Positions 1 to 9,279 of a DNA stretch of 64,000 nt are shown here, piece by piece (within the stretch, counting starts at the first letter, position 1; every line of letters begins with the position of its first letter). Source of the stretch: Arenibacter sp. F26102 (lineage in GTDB: Bacteria > Bacteroidota > Bacteroidia > Flavobacteriales > Flavobacteriaceae). The stretch is taken from assembly GCF_023015865.1 (NCBI RefSeq), contig NZ_JALKBC010000002.1, positions 62,001-126,000 of the forward strand, in the 5' to 3' direction. The translations under genes were made by a program, and so were the position numbers. The notes under the pieces were generated by a model that made no database searches, was not told the DNA's origin, and saw nothing but the letters and a program-made list of their open reading frames with translations.

Positions 1-3
1 ATC

Positions 4-1278
4 CTATAAGATGTCGAGTATTCTTTCCAAAGCCATTCCTCTAGAGCCCTTTATCAGGATAGTGGCGTGTTCCAGAGTACTGTTCTTAAGAGTTTCCTTG
101 AGCTGGTCAAAGGATTTGTACTTGTTCAGATAACCTTTTGTTTTATAAAAGTTTTCCCCAATTAAATACACTTGGTCAAAATTCATATTGGTGACCAGAT
201 CGGATATTTCCTGATGTTCTTTTTCAGCAGTTTTTCCTAGTTCGAACATATCTCCCAAGAAAACAATTTTATGGTCGGCCTTTAATTGCTGAAAGCTCTC
301 TAATGCAGCCGTCATACTAGTAGGATTGGCATTATAGGCGTCCAGAATAATATGATGGCCATTTTTATTAATTATTTGTGATCGATTGTTTTGGGGCGCA
401 TAATTTTCTATTCCTTCTTTTATTTTATCAAGGTCTACGTTAAAGTATTGTCCCATTAAAATTGCTGCACAGCAATTTGTGAAGTTATAGCGGCCCACCA
501 GTTGGGTTGAAATAATGGTATTGCCAACGGCTATTTTAACAAATGGATCGGCACTAACAAGTTTTATTCTAAAGAATTGATTGTCTTCTTGACTATATCC
601 ATATTTTTCAACTACCGAGCCTAATTTGTTTTTTTGAATTGGATCATCTGCATTGAAAAAAATGGACTTACCATGGGTTGTTAGATGGTCGTAAAGTTCA
701 CTTTTGGCTTTTATAACCCCTTCTTCACTGCCAAAACCTTCCAAATGTGCTTTTCCAAAATTGGTGATATATCCGTAATCAGGCATTGCCAATTGGCATA
801 AAAAATTTATTTCCTTGGGATGGTTAGCGCCCATTTCTACAATGGCCATTTCAGTATCGGGGGTAATTGAAAGTAAGGTTAATGGAACACCTATGTGATT
901 GTTGAGATTGCCTTTTGTGGCAATGGTTTTATATTTTTTGGAAAGAACGGCGGTAATTAGTTCCTTGGTGGTTGTTTTGCCATTGCTCCCAGTAAGAGCA
1001 ACAACTTTGGCCTTGCAATAATTTCTGTGAAATTTGGCTAAGTTTTGGAGGGTGGTTAGAACATCCTTCACGAGTATGGTCTTGGAGTTTACGGCAAATT
1101 CCCGCTCATCTACAACAGCATAGGAAGCACCTTTTTTTATGGCTTCCGCAGCATAGGAGTTTCCGTTGAAATTATCTCCCTTTAGAGCGAAAAAGATACA
1201 ATCAGGGCTTATTTTTCTAGTGTCGGTACAAACCTGTGGAAACTCTAAAAAGAGTTGGTGCAGCTGTTCTATTGTCAT
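4..1278 (-). CDS. murF: UDP-N-acetylmuramoyl-tripeptide--D-alanyl-D-alanine ligase MurF
   Basis: Cytoplasmic ATP-dependent Mur ligase that adds D-Ala-D-Ala to UDP-MurNAc-tripeptide, the last soluble step of peptidoglycan precursor synthesis. The 424-residue protein has the N-terminal substrate-binding domain (CTDTRKI near residue 17), the Mur-ligase P-loop TGSNGKTTTKE near residue 96, the central motif with EMGANHPKEI, and the C-terminal domain with LDAYNANPTSM. Length is slightly short for the family but normal for Bacteroidota. It lies downstream of gldJ on the same strand, separated by a hairpin terminator, an order familiar in flavobacteria. The stop codon lies at the window edge but the gene appears complete. 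Confidence 0.95.
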   Translation of the reverse strand: MTIEQLHQLFLEFPQVCTDTRKISPDCIFFALKGDNFNGNSYAAEAIKKGASYAVVDEREFAVNSKTILVKDVLTTLQNLAKFHRNYCKAKVVALTGSNGKTTTKELITAVLSKKYKTIATKGNLNNHIGVPLTLLSITPDTEMAIVEMGANHPKEINFLCQLAMPDYGYITNFGKAHLEGFGSEEGVIKAKSELYDHLTTHGKSIFFNADDPIQKNKLGSVVEKYGYSQEDNQFFRIKLVSADPFVKIAVGNTIISTQLVGRYNFTNCCAAILMGQYFNVDLDKIKEGIENYAPQNNRSQIINKNGHHIILDAYNANPTSMTAALESFQQLKADHKIVFLGDMFELGKTAEKEHQEISDLVTNMNFDQVYLIGENFYKTKGYLNKYKSFDQLKETLKNSTLEHATILIKGSRGMALERILDIL

Positions 1279-1296
1279 AAATCTAAGATATAAAAA

Positions 1297-1318
1297 AAGC
1301 CCTTTTTACAAAGGGCTT
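1297..1318 (-). terminator. Rho-independent terminator after gldJ
   Basis: A 9-bp perfect stem (AAGCCCTTT with AAAGGGCTT) with a 4-nt loop is followed, on the minus strand, by a run of T. It sits between the gldJ stop and the murF start, so the two minus-strand genes are probably separate transcripts, or murF is read through at reduced level. Confidence 0.8.
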
Positions 1319-1345
1319 CTTATATATTTATTTGAAGGTTTGAGC

Positions 1346-3010
1346 CTACTTGGCTTTCTTACCTCTAGGGGTTTTGTTTTTTGTTTTGGATTTTGAACCT
1401 ACCCTAGACATAGCACATCTAAAACCAATATAGTCTGTTGCCATGTATTGTGGTAAATATCTTCTTTGTGCAGGGTCTAACCAATAGGCCCTATCTCTCC
1501 ATGAACCCCCTTTGAAAACCCTAACTTCGTCATTTATTAATGAGGTTCTGTTATTGGATTTGTCATAAGCTCTTATGATATTTCCTGTGGAATCTACCTG
1601 TACCTTACTCACTGGGGAGTCGTACATTTTCTTTTTATTCTGTTCGTCCTCGTCCTCATCACTAAACCTGTCATAAAATCTTGTAGAACCTGGCTCGCCA
1701 TCTCTATATCCACGGTTATCACTGGAAGAGAAATTGGTTCTCAAAAAGGTTTCTTGTTCATCTACGGGCACCATTTTTATTTCCCCTGGTAAATTCACCG
1801 CTACAATTTTCCCGTTTGGCAAGGTGTCATAAATAATGGAATCTCGAATCACATTTACTTTTCCGTCTTTTCCAATGGCTGTTTTCATATAAACATTACC
1901 ACGGTAATAGTTAAAGTCACTTACCTCGTCATCTACGATAGGTCTGTATACATCGGCTACCCATTCGGCTACGTTTCCGGCCATATCATATAATCCAAAA
2001 TCATTGGGTTTGTATGACTTAACTTCAGCAGTGATATCGGCACCATCATCAGACCATCCAGCAATTCCGCCGTAATCTCCTTTTCCTTGCTTAAAGTTGG
2101 CCAATTGGTCTCCTCTCCCTACTCTTTGACCATTTCTGGTATAGTCACCTTCCCATGGATATTTTTTTCTACCTCTATAGTTGTTGTATTCCCTGCTTCC
2201 AATTTGTGCTTGGGCTGCGTATTCCCATTCTGTTTCTGTAGGTAATCTATATTCAGGTAAAATTATTCCCGAACTTCTTTTTGCAAATGCGGAAACTGAA
2301 TCTTTTTTCATTTTCCCTTGTAAGGAATCTATTTGGCCGTTATATACGGATTCGGGTCTATTTAAATAGGCCTCTGTACTAAAGCCTCCTTCTGCTTCGC
2401 CATTAATTACTTTGTATTTGGCCTCTTTTGAAAGATAACCTTCTCTTTCCAGCATTACCTCATTAACACGGTCTGTCCTCCATTCTGCAAATTGGGTCGC
2501 CTGGATCCAGCTGACACCAACCACGGGATATTCCGCATAGGCTGGGTGACGCAGGTAATTATTGGTCATAGTTTCATTAAACCCTAATCTGTTCCTCCAT
2601 ACCAAGGTATCAGGCAAGGCACCAGTGTATATATGTGCATATTTAGGGTTTTCCGGAGGATAAACACTCTTTAGATAATCTAAATATTCCAAATACATAA
2701 CATTTGTTACCTCGGTCTCATCCATATAGAAAGACTGTACGTGCTGTGAGGTGGGGGTGTTGTTCCATTCATGCATCACGTCATCTTGAACCTGACCTCT
2801 TGTAAAGGTCCCGCCTTCTACAAAGGTTAAGCCAGGAGCAGTTTCCTGCTCTTTAAAGTCTGAATTGTACTGAAATCCACCTTCCTTGGCGTTAATATTC
2901 CAGCCGGTAGCTCTTGAAACATTCTTAGAGGAGGATGAGTTTTTACAACTTGAAAAACCACCAGCTACAATAGCGCAAGAGAGTACAACTTTGATGAATT
3001 GTTTTTTCAT
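1346..3010 (-). CDS. gldJ: Gliding motility lipoprotein GldJ (SUMF1/FGE-fold)
   Basis: Outer-membrane-associated lipoprotein needed for gliding motility and for stability of the type IX secretion machinery in flavobacteria (established for Flavobacterium johnsoniae). The 554-residue product starts with a lipoprotein signal peptide ending in the lipobox GGFSSC (Cys near residue 22). A formylglycine-generating-enzyme-like (SUMF1) fold follows: FVEGGTFTRG near 64, MDETEVTN near 95, LPTETEWEYAAQ near 260, and the C-terminal FKGGSWRDRAYWLDPAQR and YIGFRCAM. The fold is structural here, not a sulfatase-maturing enzyme. The basic Lys-rich C-terminus is typical. Neighbour porV is divergent; porU, often found beside them, is not present. 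Confidence 0.95.
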   Translation of the reverse strand: MKKQFIKVVLSCAIVAGGFSSCKNSSSSKNVSRATGWNINAKEGGFQYNSDFKEQETAPGLTFVEGGTFTRGQVQDDVMHEWNNTPTSQHVQSFYMDETEVTNVMYLEYLDYLKSVYPPENPKYAHIYTGALPDTLVWRNRLGFNETMTNNYLRHPAYAEYPVVGVSWIQATQFAEWRTDRVNEVMLEREGYLSKEAKYKVINGEAEGGFSTEAYLNRPESVYNGQIDSLQGKMKKDSVSAFAKRSSGIILPEYRLPTETEWEYAAQAQIGSREYNNYRGRKKYPWEGDYTRNGQRVGRGDQLANFKQGKGDYGGIAGWSDDGADITAEVKSYKPNDFGLYDMAGNVAEWVADVYRPIVDDEVSDFNYYRGNVYMKTAIGKDGKVNVIRDSIIYDTLPNGKIVAVNLPGEIKMVPVDEQETFLRTNFSSSDNRGYRDGEPGSTRFYDRFSDEDEDEQNKKKMYDSPVSKVQVDSTGNIIRAYDKSNNRTSLINDEVRVFKGGSWRDRAYWLDPAQRRYLPQYMATDYIGFRCAMSRVGSKSKTKNKTPRGKKAK

Positions 3011-3431
3011 AATTAGGACTTGAGTTCAAAAGACAAACTACCTATTAAAGGAGTTTGCGATTCATATTTTATTAATATTTTGTGTCGCTTTCGGCATATA
3101 AAACGATGATTAAGGCATAATATTTTGTTAATTGAAAAAATTAATCAAATTATTTAACATGCAAATAGCATCGCTTAACATGAATAACGACTTAAAATTT
3201 ATTATAGTATGGACATTTGATAATTCTTTATAAAATATTGTTTATGCTTTATTTCAATTGTAACCCTTGACCTATTTTTTGTAAGTAAAACGATAAATTA
3301 ATTTTAAATAACACACCATTCAGATAAGATATTTTTAAAATGGTCGTTAATAAATGTATATGAACTAAAATTGTCTTGATAATTCAATTAAATTTAAGAG
3401 TTTTACGACTAATTTTATTAGCTTGTTAAAA
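3011..3431. other. AT-rich divergent intergenic region gldJ/porV
   Basis: About 420 bases without a coding frame between two divergent type IX secretion/gliding genes. It is visibly very AT-rich and must hold the promoters for gldJ (minus) and porV (plus). I found no convincing TTG-N17..23-TAnnTTTG promoter, no strong palindrome and no RNA fold that I can name. In several flavobacteria porU occupies this interval upstream of porV; nothing resembling a porU remnant is visible. Confidence 0.5.
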
Positions 3432-4577
3432 ATGAAAAAACTTTCAATATTATTCCTATTTGTTATTTTAGGTAAAGTGTCGGCGCAGGAAGATAGAGTA
3501 ATTACTACTGCAGTGCCTTTTTTGACCATAGCCGCAGATGCTAGAGCATCCGGTATGGGCGATATGGGCGTAGCAACTTCTACAGATGCTTTCTCGCAAC
3601 AATGGAATCCCGCGAAATTTGCTTTCGCCGAACGAAAAATGGGAATAGGTTTAAGTTATACCCCCTATTTGGAAAGTATAATTACCGACATTGCTTTGTT
3701 AAGTGCCAATTTTCATAATAAAATCAATGACCGAAGTGCTTTTGCATTGAGTATTCGATATTTTACTTTAGGAGAAATAGAACTTAGGCAATTTGCAGGA
3801 GATCAGGCAAGATTGGCCAAACCCAATGAAGTTGCTTTTGATGGTTCCTATTCATTAAAGCTTAGTGAAACCTTTTCCATGGCCGTTTCAGGGCGCTATA
3901 TCAGCTCCAATCTTAAATTACCGGATAATGGTAGCGAGGATTCCAAAGCAGCGAGTTCGTTCGCAGTGGATGTTTCCGGGTTTTATCGCTCACGGGAAAT
4001 AGCTTACAATAGATTTGATGGCCGATGGAGAGCAGGGTTTAATATTTCGAACCTTGGAAGTAAATTGAAATATGACGATGCCGGACAGGAGAATTTTTTA
4101 CCTACGAATTTGAAAGCAGGTATTGGGTTTGACTTTATTTTAGATCAAGATAATGTGTTGGGGTTTACTACGGAGTTTAATAAACTGTTGGTGCCTACAC
4201 CACAAGACTATAATAACGATGGTGTAATAAATGGAACTGATAATGACGAATACCAGCAAACTACTTTTTTTGAAGGGGTCTTTAAATCTTTCGGTGATGC
4301 ACCTGATGGATTTAGTGAGGAGTTAAAAGAACTTACATGGGCACTTGGGGCGGAATACACCTATCAAAATGCGTTTATGTTGAGGACAGGATATTTTAAT
4401 GAAAGTGATTTAAAAGGGTCAAGAAAATTCTTCACCTTGGGTGCTGGATTTAGATTTAAATCGGCTCAAGTTGATCTATCCTATCTGTTCTCTTCCTCTA
4501 AGGTGAGAAATCCACTGGAGAATACGTTGAGATTTTCCCTTACATTTAATTTAGGGGAGGAATTTTTGAACTATTAA
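3432..4577 (+). CDS. porV: Type IX secretion outer-membrane protein PorV (LptO)
   Basis: FadL-like outer-membrane beta barrel that shuttles CTD-bearing cargo from the SprA translocon to the PorU sortase in the type IX secretion system. The ATG at 3432 begins a clear SpI signal peptide ending KVSAQ|ED; a TTG three codons upstream is less likely. The mature N-terminus TAVPFLTIAADARASGMGDMGVAT, here split as AVPFLTIAADARA and SGMGDMGVAT, is the family signature, followed by AFSQQWNPAKFAF and repeated amphipathic strands. The C-terminus is FSLTFNLGEEF, a barrel-closing strand. The 381-residue length fits PorV. It is followed by a strong terminator, so it is probably monocistronic. Confidence 0.93.
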   Translation: MKKLSILFLFVILGKVSAQEDRVITTAVPFLTIAADARASGMGDMGVATSTDAFSQQWNPAKFAFAERKMGIGLSYTPYLESIITDIALLSANFHNKINDRSAFALSIRYFTLGEIELRQFAGDQARLAKPNEVAFDGSYSLKLSETFSMAVSGRYISSNLKLPDNGSEDSKAASSFAVDVSGFYRSREIAYNRFDGRWRAGFNISNLGSKLKYDDAGQENFLPTNLKAGIGFDFILDQDNVLGFTTEFNKLLVPTPQDYNNDGVINGTDNDEYQQTTFFEGVFKSFGDAPDGFSEELKELTWALGAEYTYQNAFMLRTGYFNESDLKGSRKFFTLGAGFRFKSAQVDLSYLFSSSKVRNPLENTLRFSLTFNLGEEFLNY

Positions 4578-4600
4578 ATTGATATATCTATTATAGCTTA

Positions 4601-4634
4601 TAAACAAAACCTGCCCAACAGCAGGTTTTGTTTA
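4601..4634 (+). terminator. Strong terminator after porV
   Basis: A 14-bp perfect inverted repeat (left arm 4601-4614, right arm 4621-4634) with a 6-nt loop, followed by TTTTTA. It lies 24 nt after the porV stop and before cdd. Confidence 0.9.
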
Positions 4635-4665
4635 TTTTTACCCAATGCTAAAGTGTTGATTAAAT

Positions 4666-5151
4666 ATGAATATAAGAAGAATATCGTTTGATCTTATGGT
4701 CTATGGATCTGTCAAGGAACTGGAACAGCAAGATCAGGAATTAATGAAAGAGGCGGTGGAAGCTAGAAAAAGGGCTTATTCCCCTTATTCAAAATTTAAT
4801 GTTGGAGCAGCTGTTTTATTGGAAAACGGTGAAATTGTTACAGGTAATAATCAAGAAAACGCATCCTATCCGTCCGGATTATGCGCGGAAAGAGTAGCAA
4901 TATTTTATGCCTCTGCAAAATACCCTGGAATTGCTATTGAGACCATTGCCATAAGCGCTACCTCCGAAAATTTTGTGGTTGATAAACCTGCTGCTCCATG
5001 TGGGAATTGCAGGCAGTCTATTTCAGAATATGAAATAAAACAACTTAGGCCAATATCGATAATCATGTCCGGGGAAACCGGTGAAGTATTAAAATGTAGC
5101 TCTGTAGCTGACATTCTTCCTTTGGCTTTCAACAGCACCTTTCTTGGTTAG
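4666..5151 (+). CDS. cdd: Cytidine deaminase
   Basis: Zinc hydrolase that deaminates cytidine and deoxycytidine to (deoxy)uridine in pyrimidine salvage. The 161-residue protein carries both halves of the CDA zinc site: CAERVAIF near residue 73 and PCGNCRQ near residue 110, plus the substrate motif FNVGAAV and the NQENASYPSGL loop. Length is that of the homotetrameric short class. A later in-frame ATG (residue 11) could be the start, but the upstream ATG gives a plausible N-terminal extension often seen in Bacteroidota. It sits between terminators and promoters as a single-gene unit; other salvage genes (nupC, thyA, dNK) lie elsewhere in the window. Confidence 0.93.
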   Translation: MNIRRISFDLMVYGSVKELEQQDQELMKEAVEARKRAYSPYSKFNVGAAVLLENGEIVTGNNQENASYPSGLCAERVAIFYASAKYPGIAIETIAISATSENFVVDKPAAPCGNCRQSISEYEIKQLRPISIIMSGETGEVLKCSSVADILPLAFNSTFLG

Positions 5152-5276
5152 ATATGGAATTTGTGGCATTTTGGATTTAAATTTTAAGCATTTCTCAACT
5201 ATTCCCAATTTTGTTGTATATAATTGCTTTATGCGAAGCTTTTGATTTAATTTTTTTTCCTATTGATTTATATATG

Positions 5277-5284
5277 TATTTTTG
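5277..5284 (+). promoter_or_regulatory. Putative -7 box upstream of pdhA
   Basis: TATTTTTG matches the Bacteroidota -7 consensus TAnnTTTG. It is 63 nt upstream of the chosen pdhA start. A TTG at 5263 is too close and one at 5242 too far to be a good -33 element, so support is partial. Confidence 0.4.
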
Positions 5285-5347
5285 TTCTCCATTTTTATCT
5301 TAAACTTGTTTTTGATAAATGCCAAATACTACATAAATTATCAATTA

Positions 5348-6346
5348 ATGGAAAAAATAACCAAAGAGGTCTACCTTAAATGGTATGAGGACATGCTGTT
5401 CTGGAGAAAGTTTGAAGATAAACTTGCTGCAGTATACATTCAACAAAAAGTACGTGGATTTTTACATCTTTACAATGGACAGGAAGCTGTTCTTGCTGGG
5501 GCATTGCACGCAATGGATCTTACCAAGGATAGGATGATCACCGCCTACAGGAATCATGTTCAGCCAATAGGGATGGGTGTTGATCCCAAAAAAGTTATGG
5601 CAGAACTCTATGGTAAAGTTACCGGAACTTCCCAAGGTATGGGAGGGTCAATGCATATTTTTTCCAAAGAACATAGGTTTTATGGAGGCCATGGCATTGT
5701 AGGAGGTCAAATTCCACTAGGTGCAGGATTGGCTTTTGCCGATAAATATTTTAAGAGAGATGCTGTAACCTTATGTTATATGGGAGATGGTGCCGTTAGA
5801 CAAGGTTCTCTTCACGAAAGTTTTAACTTGGCAATGCTTTGGCAATTGCCGGTTGTTTTTGTTTGTGAAAACAATGGATACGCAATGGGGACATCTGTAG
5901 CTAGAACTTCACATTCAACCGAAATTTGGAAATTGGGATTGGGATATGAAATGCCTTGTGGACCTGTAGACGGAATGGATCCGGTAACAGTGGCCAAGGA
6001 GATGAGCAAGGCTATTGAGCGTGCTAGATCTGGAGGTGGCCCAACTTTTCTTGAAATGAAGACTTACAGGTATAGAGGTCATTCCATGTCTGATGCTCAG
6101 CATTATAGAACCAAGGCAGAAGTTGAGGAATACAAGAAGATTGATCCAATATCCCAAGTATTGACTGTTATAAAAGACAATAAATATGCTTCGGATGCCC
6201 AAATAAAGGAAATTGATGCCAGGGTAAAAAAGATGGTTATAGAGTGCGAAAAATTTGCAGACGAATCGGATTATCCGCCTGTAAATCAATTATATGACAT
6301 GGTATACGATCAAAAAGACTATCCATTTGTACAACATAAAATATAA
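5348..6346 (+). CDS. pdhA: Pyruvate dehydrogenase E1 component alpha subunit
   Basis: Thiamine-diphosphate-dependent E1 alpha subunit that, with E1 beta, decarboxylates pyruvate and reductively acetylates lipoyl-E2. The 332-residue protein shows the E1-alpha motifs RDHVQ-like AYRNHVQPIG, GKGGSMH-like MGGSMHIF, the ThDP-binding core MGDGAVRQGSLHESFNLA, CENNGYAMGT, and the phosphorylation-loop-like RYRGHSMSDAQHYR. I chose ATG 5348: an upstream in-frame ATG at 5282 would add a 22-residue hydrophobic leader absent from the family. It is 4 nt upstream of pdhC and surely co-transcribed. The partner E1 beta gene is not here but at 54.7 kb. Confidence 0.95.
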   Translation: MEKITKEVYLKWYEDMLFWRKFEDKLAAVYIQQKVRGFLHLYNGQEAVLAGALHAMDLTKDRMITAYRNHVQPIGMGVDPKKVMAELYGKVTGTSQGMGGSMHIFSKEHRFYGGHGIVGGQIPLGAGLAFADKYFKRDAVTLCYMGDGAVRQGSLHESFNLAMLWQLPVVFVCENNGYAMGTSVARTSHSTEIWKLGLGYEMPCGPVDGMDPVTVAKEMSKAIERARSGGGPTFLEMKTYRYRGHSMSDAQHYRTKAEVEEYKKIDPISQVLTVIKDNKYASDAQIKEIDARVKKMVIECEKFADESDYPPVNQLYDMVYDQKDYPFVQHKI

Positions 6347-6350
6347 CTAA

Positions 6351-8003
6351 ATGGCAGAGGTAATAAATATGCCGAGACTTAGCGATACCATGGAAGAAGG
6401 GACCGTTGCTAAGTGGCTGAAACAAGTAGGGGACAAGATAGAAGAAGGTGATATATTGGCGGAAATTGAAACCGATAAGGCTACCATGGAGTTCGAATCT
6501 TTTAATGAAGGAACTTTATTGTATATTGGAATTAAGGAGGGTGATACAGCACCAGTAGATTCACTTTTAGCCATTATTGGTGAAAAAGGAGAGGATATTT
6601 CTGGATTGTTGAACAGTTCATCTTCAGAGGCCAAGGAGGAAAAGCAAGAGGAAGCTGCGCCTGCGAAAGTTGAGAAGGAATCTCCGAAGGCAAATGGCGG
6701 ATCTGCCAAAATCCCTGAGGGGGTAGAGATTGTTAAGATGCCTCGCCTTAGTGATACTATGGAGGAGGGCACAGTGGCTACCTGGTTGAAGAAAGTTGGG
6801 GACGAAGTTGAAGAAGGGGACATTCTGGCCGAAATTGAGACCGATAAGGCTACAATGGAGTTTGAATCGTTTTATTCCGGTATCTTATTATATGTTGGAA
6901 TTAATGAAGGGGAAACCGCACCGGTAGATTCTGTACTAGCCGTAATAGGTCCTAAAGGTACGGATGTTGATGCGGTATTGAGTGCCGGATCTGGTTCTGG
7001 TGCTGTGGCTGGAACAGAAAGTGCTCCCGAAGAGACCAAAAAGGCTGAAAGTCCTTCTAGCAACGGTCAGGAATCTACTGCTATCTCTGCCAATGATGGT
7101 CAGAGAATCTTTGCATCACCATTGGCAAAGAAAATTGCACAGGATAAAGGGATTGATTTAGCAGAAGTTAAAGGCAGTGGTGACCAAGGTAGGATCATAA
7201 AGAAAGATGTTGAGGAATATCAGCCAAAACAAAAATCAGCTGAAAAGGCCGGTCCCGTACAGGAGAAGGCGGCATCTACGCAAACTGCTGTTGCGGCGCC
7301 CATTAATTTGCCTGTAGGGCAAGAGGGAACCGAAGATGTAAAGAATTCGCAAATGCGCAAGGTAATTGCCAAGCGTTTGGGAGAATCCAAGTTTTCCGCT
7401 CCACATTATTATTTGACCATTGAGGTAGATATGGATTATGCCAAGACTTCAAGAGAACAAATTAATGGCTTGCCAGACACCAAGGTTTCTTTTAACGATA
7501 TGGTGGTAAAGGCTTGTGCTATGGCGTTAAAAAAGCACCCACAAGTAAATACCTCGTGGAACAATGAGACGACCAGATATAATCATCACATACACATCGG
7601 AGTGGCGGTTGCCGTTGAAGAAGGCCTTTTAGTGCCAGTACTTAAATTCGCAGACCAAATGACACTAACTCAAATTGGTGCTTCGGTTAAGGATTTGGCA
7701 GGTAAGGCAAGGAATAAGAAAATTAGTCCAGCCGAAATGGAAGGCAGTACTTTTACCGTTTCCAATTTGGGGATGTTCGGAATTTCTGAATTCACTTCCA
7801 TCATTAACCAGCCTAATTCTGCAATATTATCTGTAGGAGCAATTGTCCAAAAGCCAGTTGTTAAAAATGGGCAGATCGTAGTTGGAAATACAATGAAGGT
7901 AACATTGGCCTGTGATCATAGAACAGTGGATGGAGCCACAGGGGCCCAGTTCTTGCAAACACTAAGAGCGTACTTGGAGAATCCGGTTACCATGTTGGCA
8001 TAG
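6351..8003 (+). CDS. pdhC: Dihydrolipoamide acetyltransferase (E2 of pyruvate dehydrogenase)
   Basis: Core E2 subunit that transfers the acetyl group from lipoamide to CoA. The 550 residues contain two lipoyl domains (about 1-80 and 125-205), each with the lipoylation site ETDKATMEFES, Ala/Glu/Lys-rich linkers, a peripheral-subunit-binding domain near 255-295 (FASPLAKKIA, GSGDQGRI), and the catalytic domain from about 330 with MRKVIAKRL and the active-site DHRTVDGA near the C-terminus. The duplicated lipoyl domains are also visible as near-repeat DNA. It is the second gene of the pdhA-pdhC unit; no E3 (lpd) gene is in the window. Confidence 0.96.
   Translation: MAEVINMPRLSDTMEEGTVAKWLKQVGDKIEEGDILAEIETDKATMEFESFNEGTLLYIGIKEGDTAPVDSLLAIIGEKGEDISGLLNSSSSEAKEEKQEEAAPAKVEKESPKANGGSAKIPEGVEIVKMPRLSDTMEEGTVATWLKKVGDEVEEGDILAEIETDKATMEFESFYSGILLYVGINEGETAPVDSVLAVIGPKGTDVDAVLSAGSGSGAVAGTESAPEETKKAESPSSNGQESTAISANDGQRIFASPLAKKIAQDKGIDLAEVKGSGDQGRIIKKDVEEYQPKQKSAEKAGPVQEKAASTQTAVAAPINLPVGQEGTEDVKNSQMRKVIAKRLGESKFSAPHYYLTIEVDMDYAKTSREQINGLPDTKVSFNDMVVKACAMALKKHPQVNTSWNNETTRYNHHIHIGVAVAVEEGLLVPVLKFADQMTLTQIGASVKDLAGKARNKKISPAEMEGSTFTVSNLGMFGISEFTSIINQPNSAILSVGAIVQKPVVKNGQIVVGNTMKVTLACDHRTVDGATGAQFLQTLRAYLENPVTMLA
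6360..6960 (+). repeat. Duplicated lipoyl-domain coding repeat inside pdhC
   Basis: The first lipoyl domain (about 6360-6590) and the second (about 6730-6960) are near-identical in protein sequence over the stretch from MPRLSDTMEEG to ATMEFESF and clearly similar in DNA. This is a normal E2 domain duplication, kept similar by function or gene conversion, not a mobile repeat. Confidence 0.85.
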
Positions 8004-8102
8004 GTCCATGGCTTTTATTTTGATTTGGATTTTATGTTAAATAATTTCCATGCAATGAGATAATATAAGTAACAGGAAGACATGGTCTTTAAATAATTAT
8101 AT

Positions 8103-8133
8103 AAAAAGCATCCTGATTTTCAGGATGCTTTTT
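8103..8133 (+). terminator. Strong terminator after pdhC
   Basis: A 14-bp perfect stem (8103-8116 with 8120-8133) and a 3-nt loop, ending in TTTTT. It is about 100 nt after the pdhC stop and works equally well on paper in both directions. Confidence 0.9.
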
Positions 8134-8256
8134 ATCTTTAAAACTATATCATTTTTATTGATTATTTGGGTCCTCTTGGCCATTTGTGGTACATTCCCGT
8201 TCATTTAGAAATAAAGATGAAATTTTTTAATGTGGTTATCTATTAAAAATTATTAT

Positions 8257-9279
8257 ATGAAAAACATAATTTGTCTGGCAATCCTTTCTATTGTAATTGG
8301 GTGTGGTGGATCTAAAGTTGACCAGACCGTTAGGTTGACGAATCCGTCCAGCGCTTCTGGGACAATTGCCAGTGAAGCTGCCCTTAAAACCGCTCGAAAG
8401 AAAGGAGTATTAAATTTTTCCACAGATGAAAGAGTTGGTGGGGTAATAACTTATTTGGCCTCCGATGAATTAAATGGAAGGGAAGCGGGTAGCGAAGGAA
8501 TAGAAATGGCAGCCAAATATATTGAAGGAATTTTCAGGAATAATGGAGTTAAAACCTATTTTGAAAGTTATAGGGACACATTGACCAATTTTGAAAAGCC
8601 AGCTTATAATGTGGTTGGTTATATTGAGGGTACAGACAAAAATTTAAAAAATGAATTTATTATAATTGGTGCCCACTATGATCATATAGGTGCGGCTGAA
8701 CCCGTTGCCGGTGATCATATTGCCAACGGCGCCAATGATAATGCTTCAGGAACCACTGCGGTCTTGGAGTTTGCCCGCTATTTTGGGAGGTTTGGAAAGA
8801 ATAAGCGAAGTATAATTTTCGCCCTGTTCAGTGCTGAGGAAAAGGGGCTCTTAGGGTCTAAGCACTTGGCTAAAAAGCTCAAGGAACAAAATTTAAACCT
8901 ATATGCCATGCTTAATTTCGAAATGGTAGGAGTTCCTTTGGTGGGAAAAGATTATTTCATGTATGTAACAGGGTATGAGGAATCTAATTTAGCAGATATA
9001 TCCAACGCCTATGCCAAAGAGAAATTGGTTGGATTTCTTCCAACGGCAAAAGAATTCAATTTGTTTCAAAGATCGGATAATTATCCCTTTCATACGGAGT
9101 TTGGGGTGCCTTCCCAAACCTTTTGTACCTTCGATTTTACCAATTTCGACCACTACCATAAGGTTGGTGATGAGGTTTCTATAATGGATTTTGATCATCT
9201 TGCCTTACTGGTAAATAAGACTATTCCAGTTTTAAAAGATATAATTAATGCCCCTATCAGGGAGATAGAATATAAATAA
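8257..9279 (+). CDS. M28-family zinc aminopeptidase lipoprotein
   Basis: Predicted cell-envelope metallopeptidase that releases amino acids or dipeptides from peptides. The ATG at 8257 starts a lipoprotein signal peptide with lipobox IVIGC (Cys16); an ATG nine codons upstream would spoil it. The M28 zinc-binding residues are visible: GAHYDHIG near 150, NGANDNASG near 168, EEKGLLGS near 205, and a late DHYHKVGDE His. At 340 residues it is a compact member without a PA domain. It overlaps the next gene by one base (TAATG), so the two are translationally coupled. Substrate is unknown. Confidence 0.88.
   Translation: MKNIICLAILSIVIGCGGSKVDQTVRLTNPSSASGTIASEAALKTARKKGVLNFSTDERVGGVITYLASDELNGREAGSEGIEMAAKYIEGIFRNNGVKTYFESYRDTLTNFEKPAYNVVGYIEGTDKNLKNEFIIIGAHYDHIGAAEPVAGDHIANGANDNASGTTAVLEFARYFGRFGKNKRSIIFALFSAEEKGLLGSKHLAKKLKEQNLNLYAMLNFEMVGVPLVGKDYFMYVTGYEESNLADISNAYAKEKLVGFLPTAKEFNLFQRSDNYPFHTEFGVPSQTFCTFDFTNFDHYHKVGDEVSIMDFDHLALLVNKTIPVLKDIINAPIREIEYK

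Noticed and set aside
6347..6823. Long minus-strand open frame of 158 codons within pdhC
   Set aside because: It is an antisense shadow of the lipoyl domains: Ser/Pro-rich translation that repeats because the lipoyl domain is duplicated; no family resemblance.
6360..6960. Near-repeat DNA as a mobile or CRISPR-type repeat
   Set aside because: The repeats are in frame and encode the two lipoyl domains of E2.
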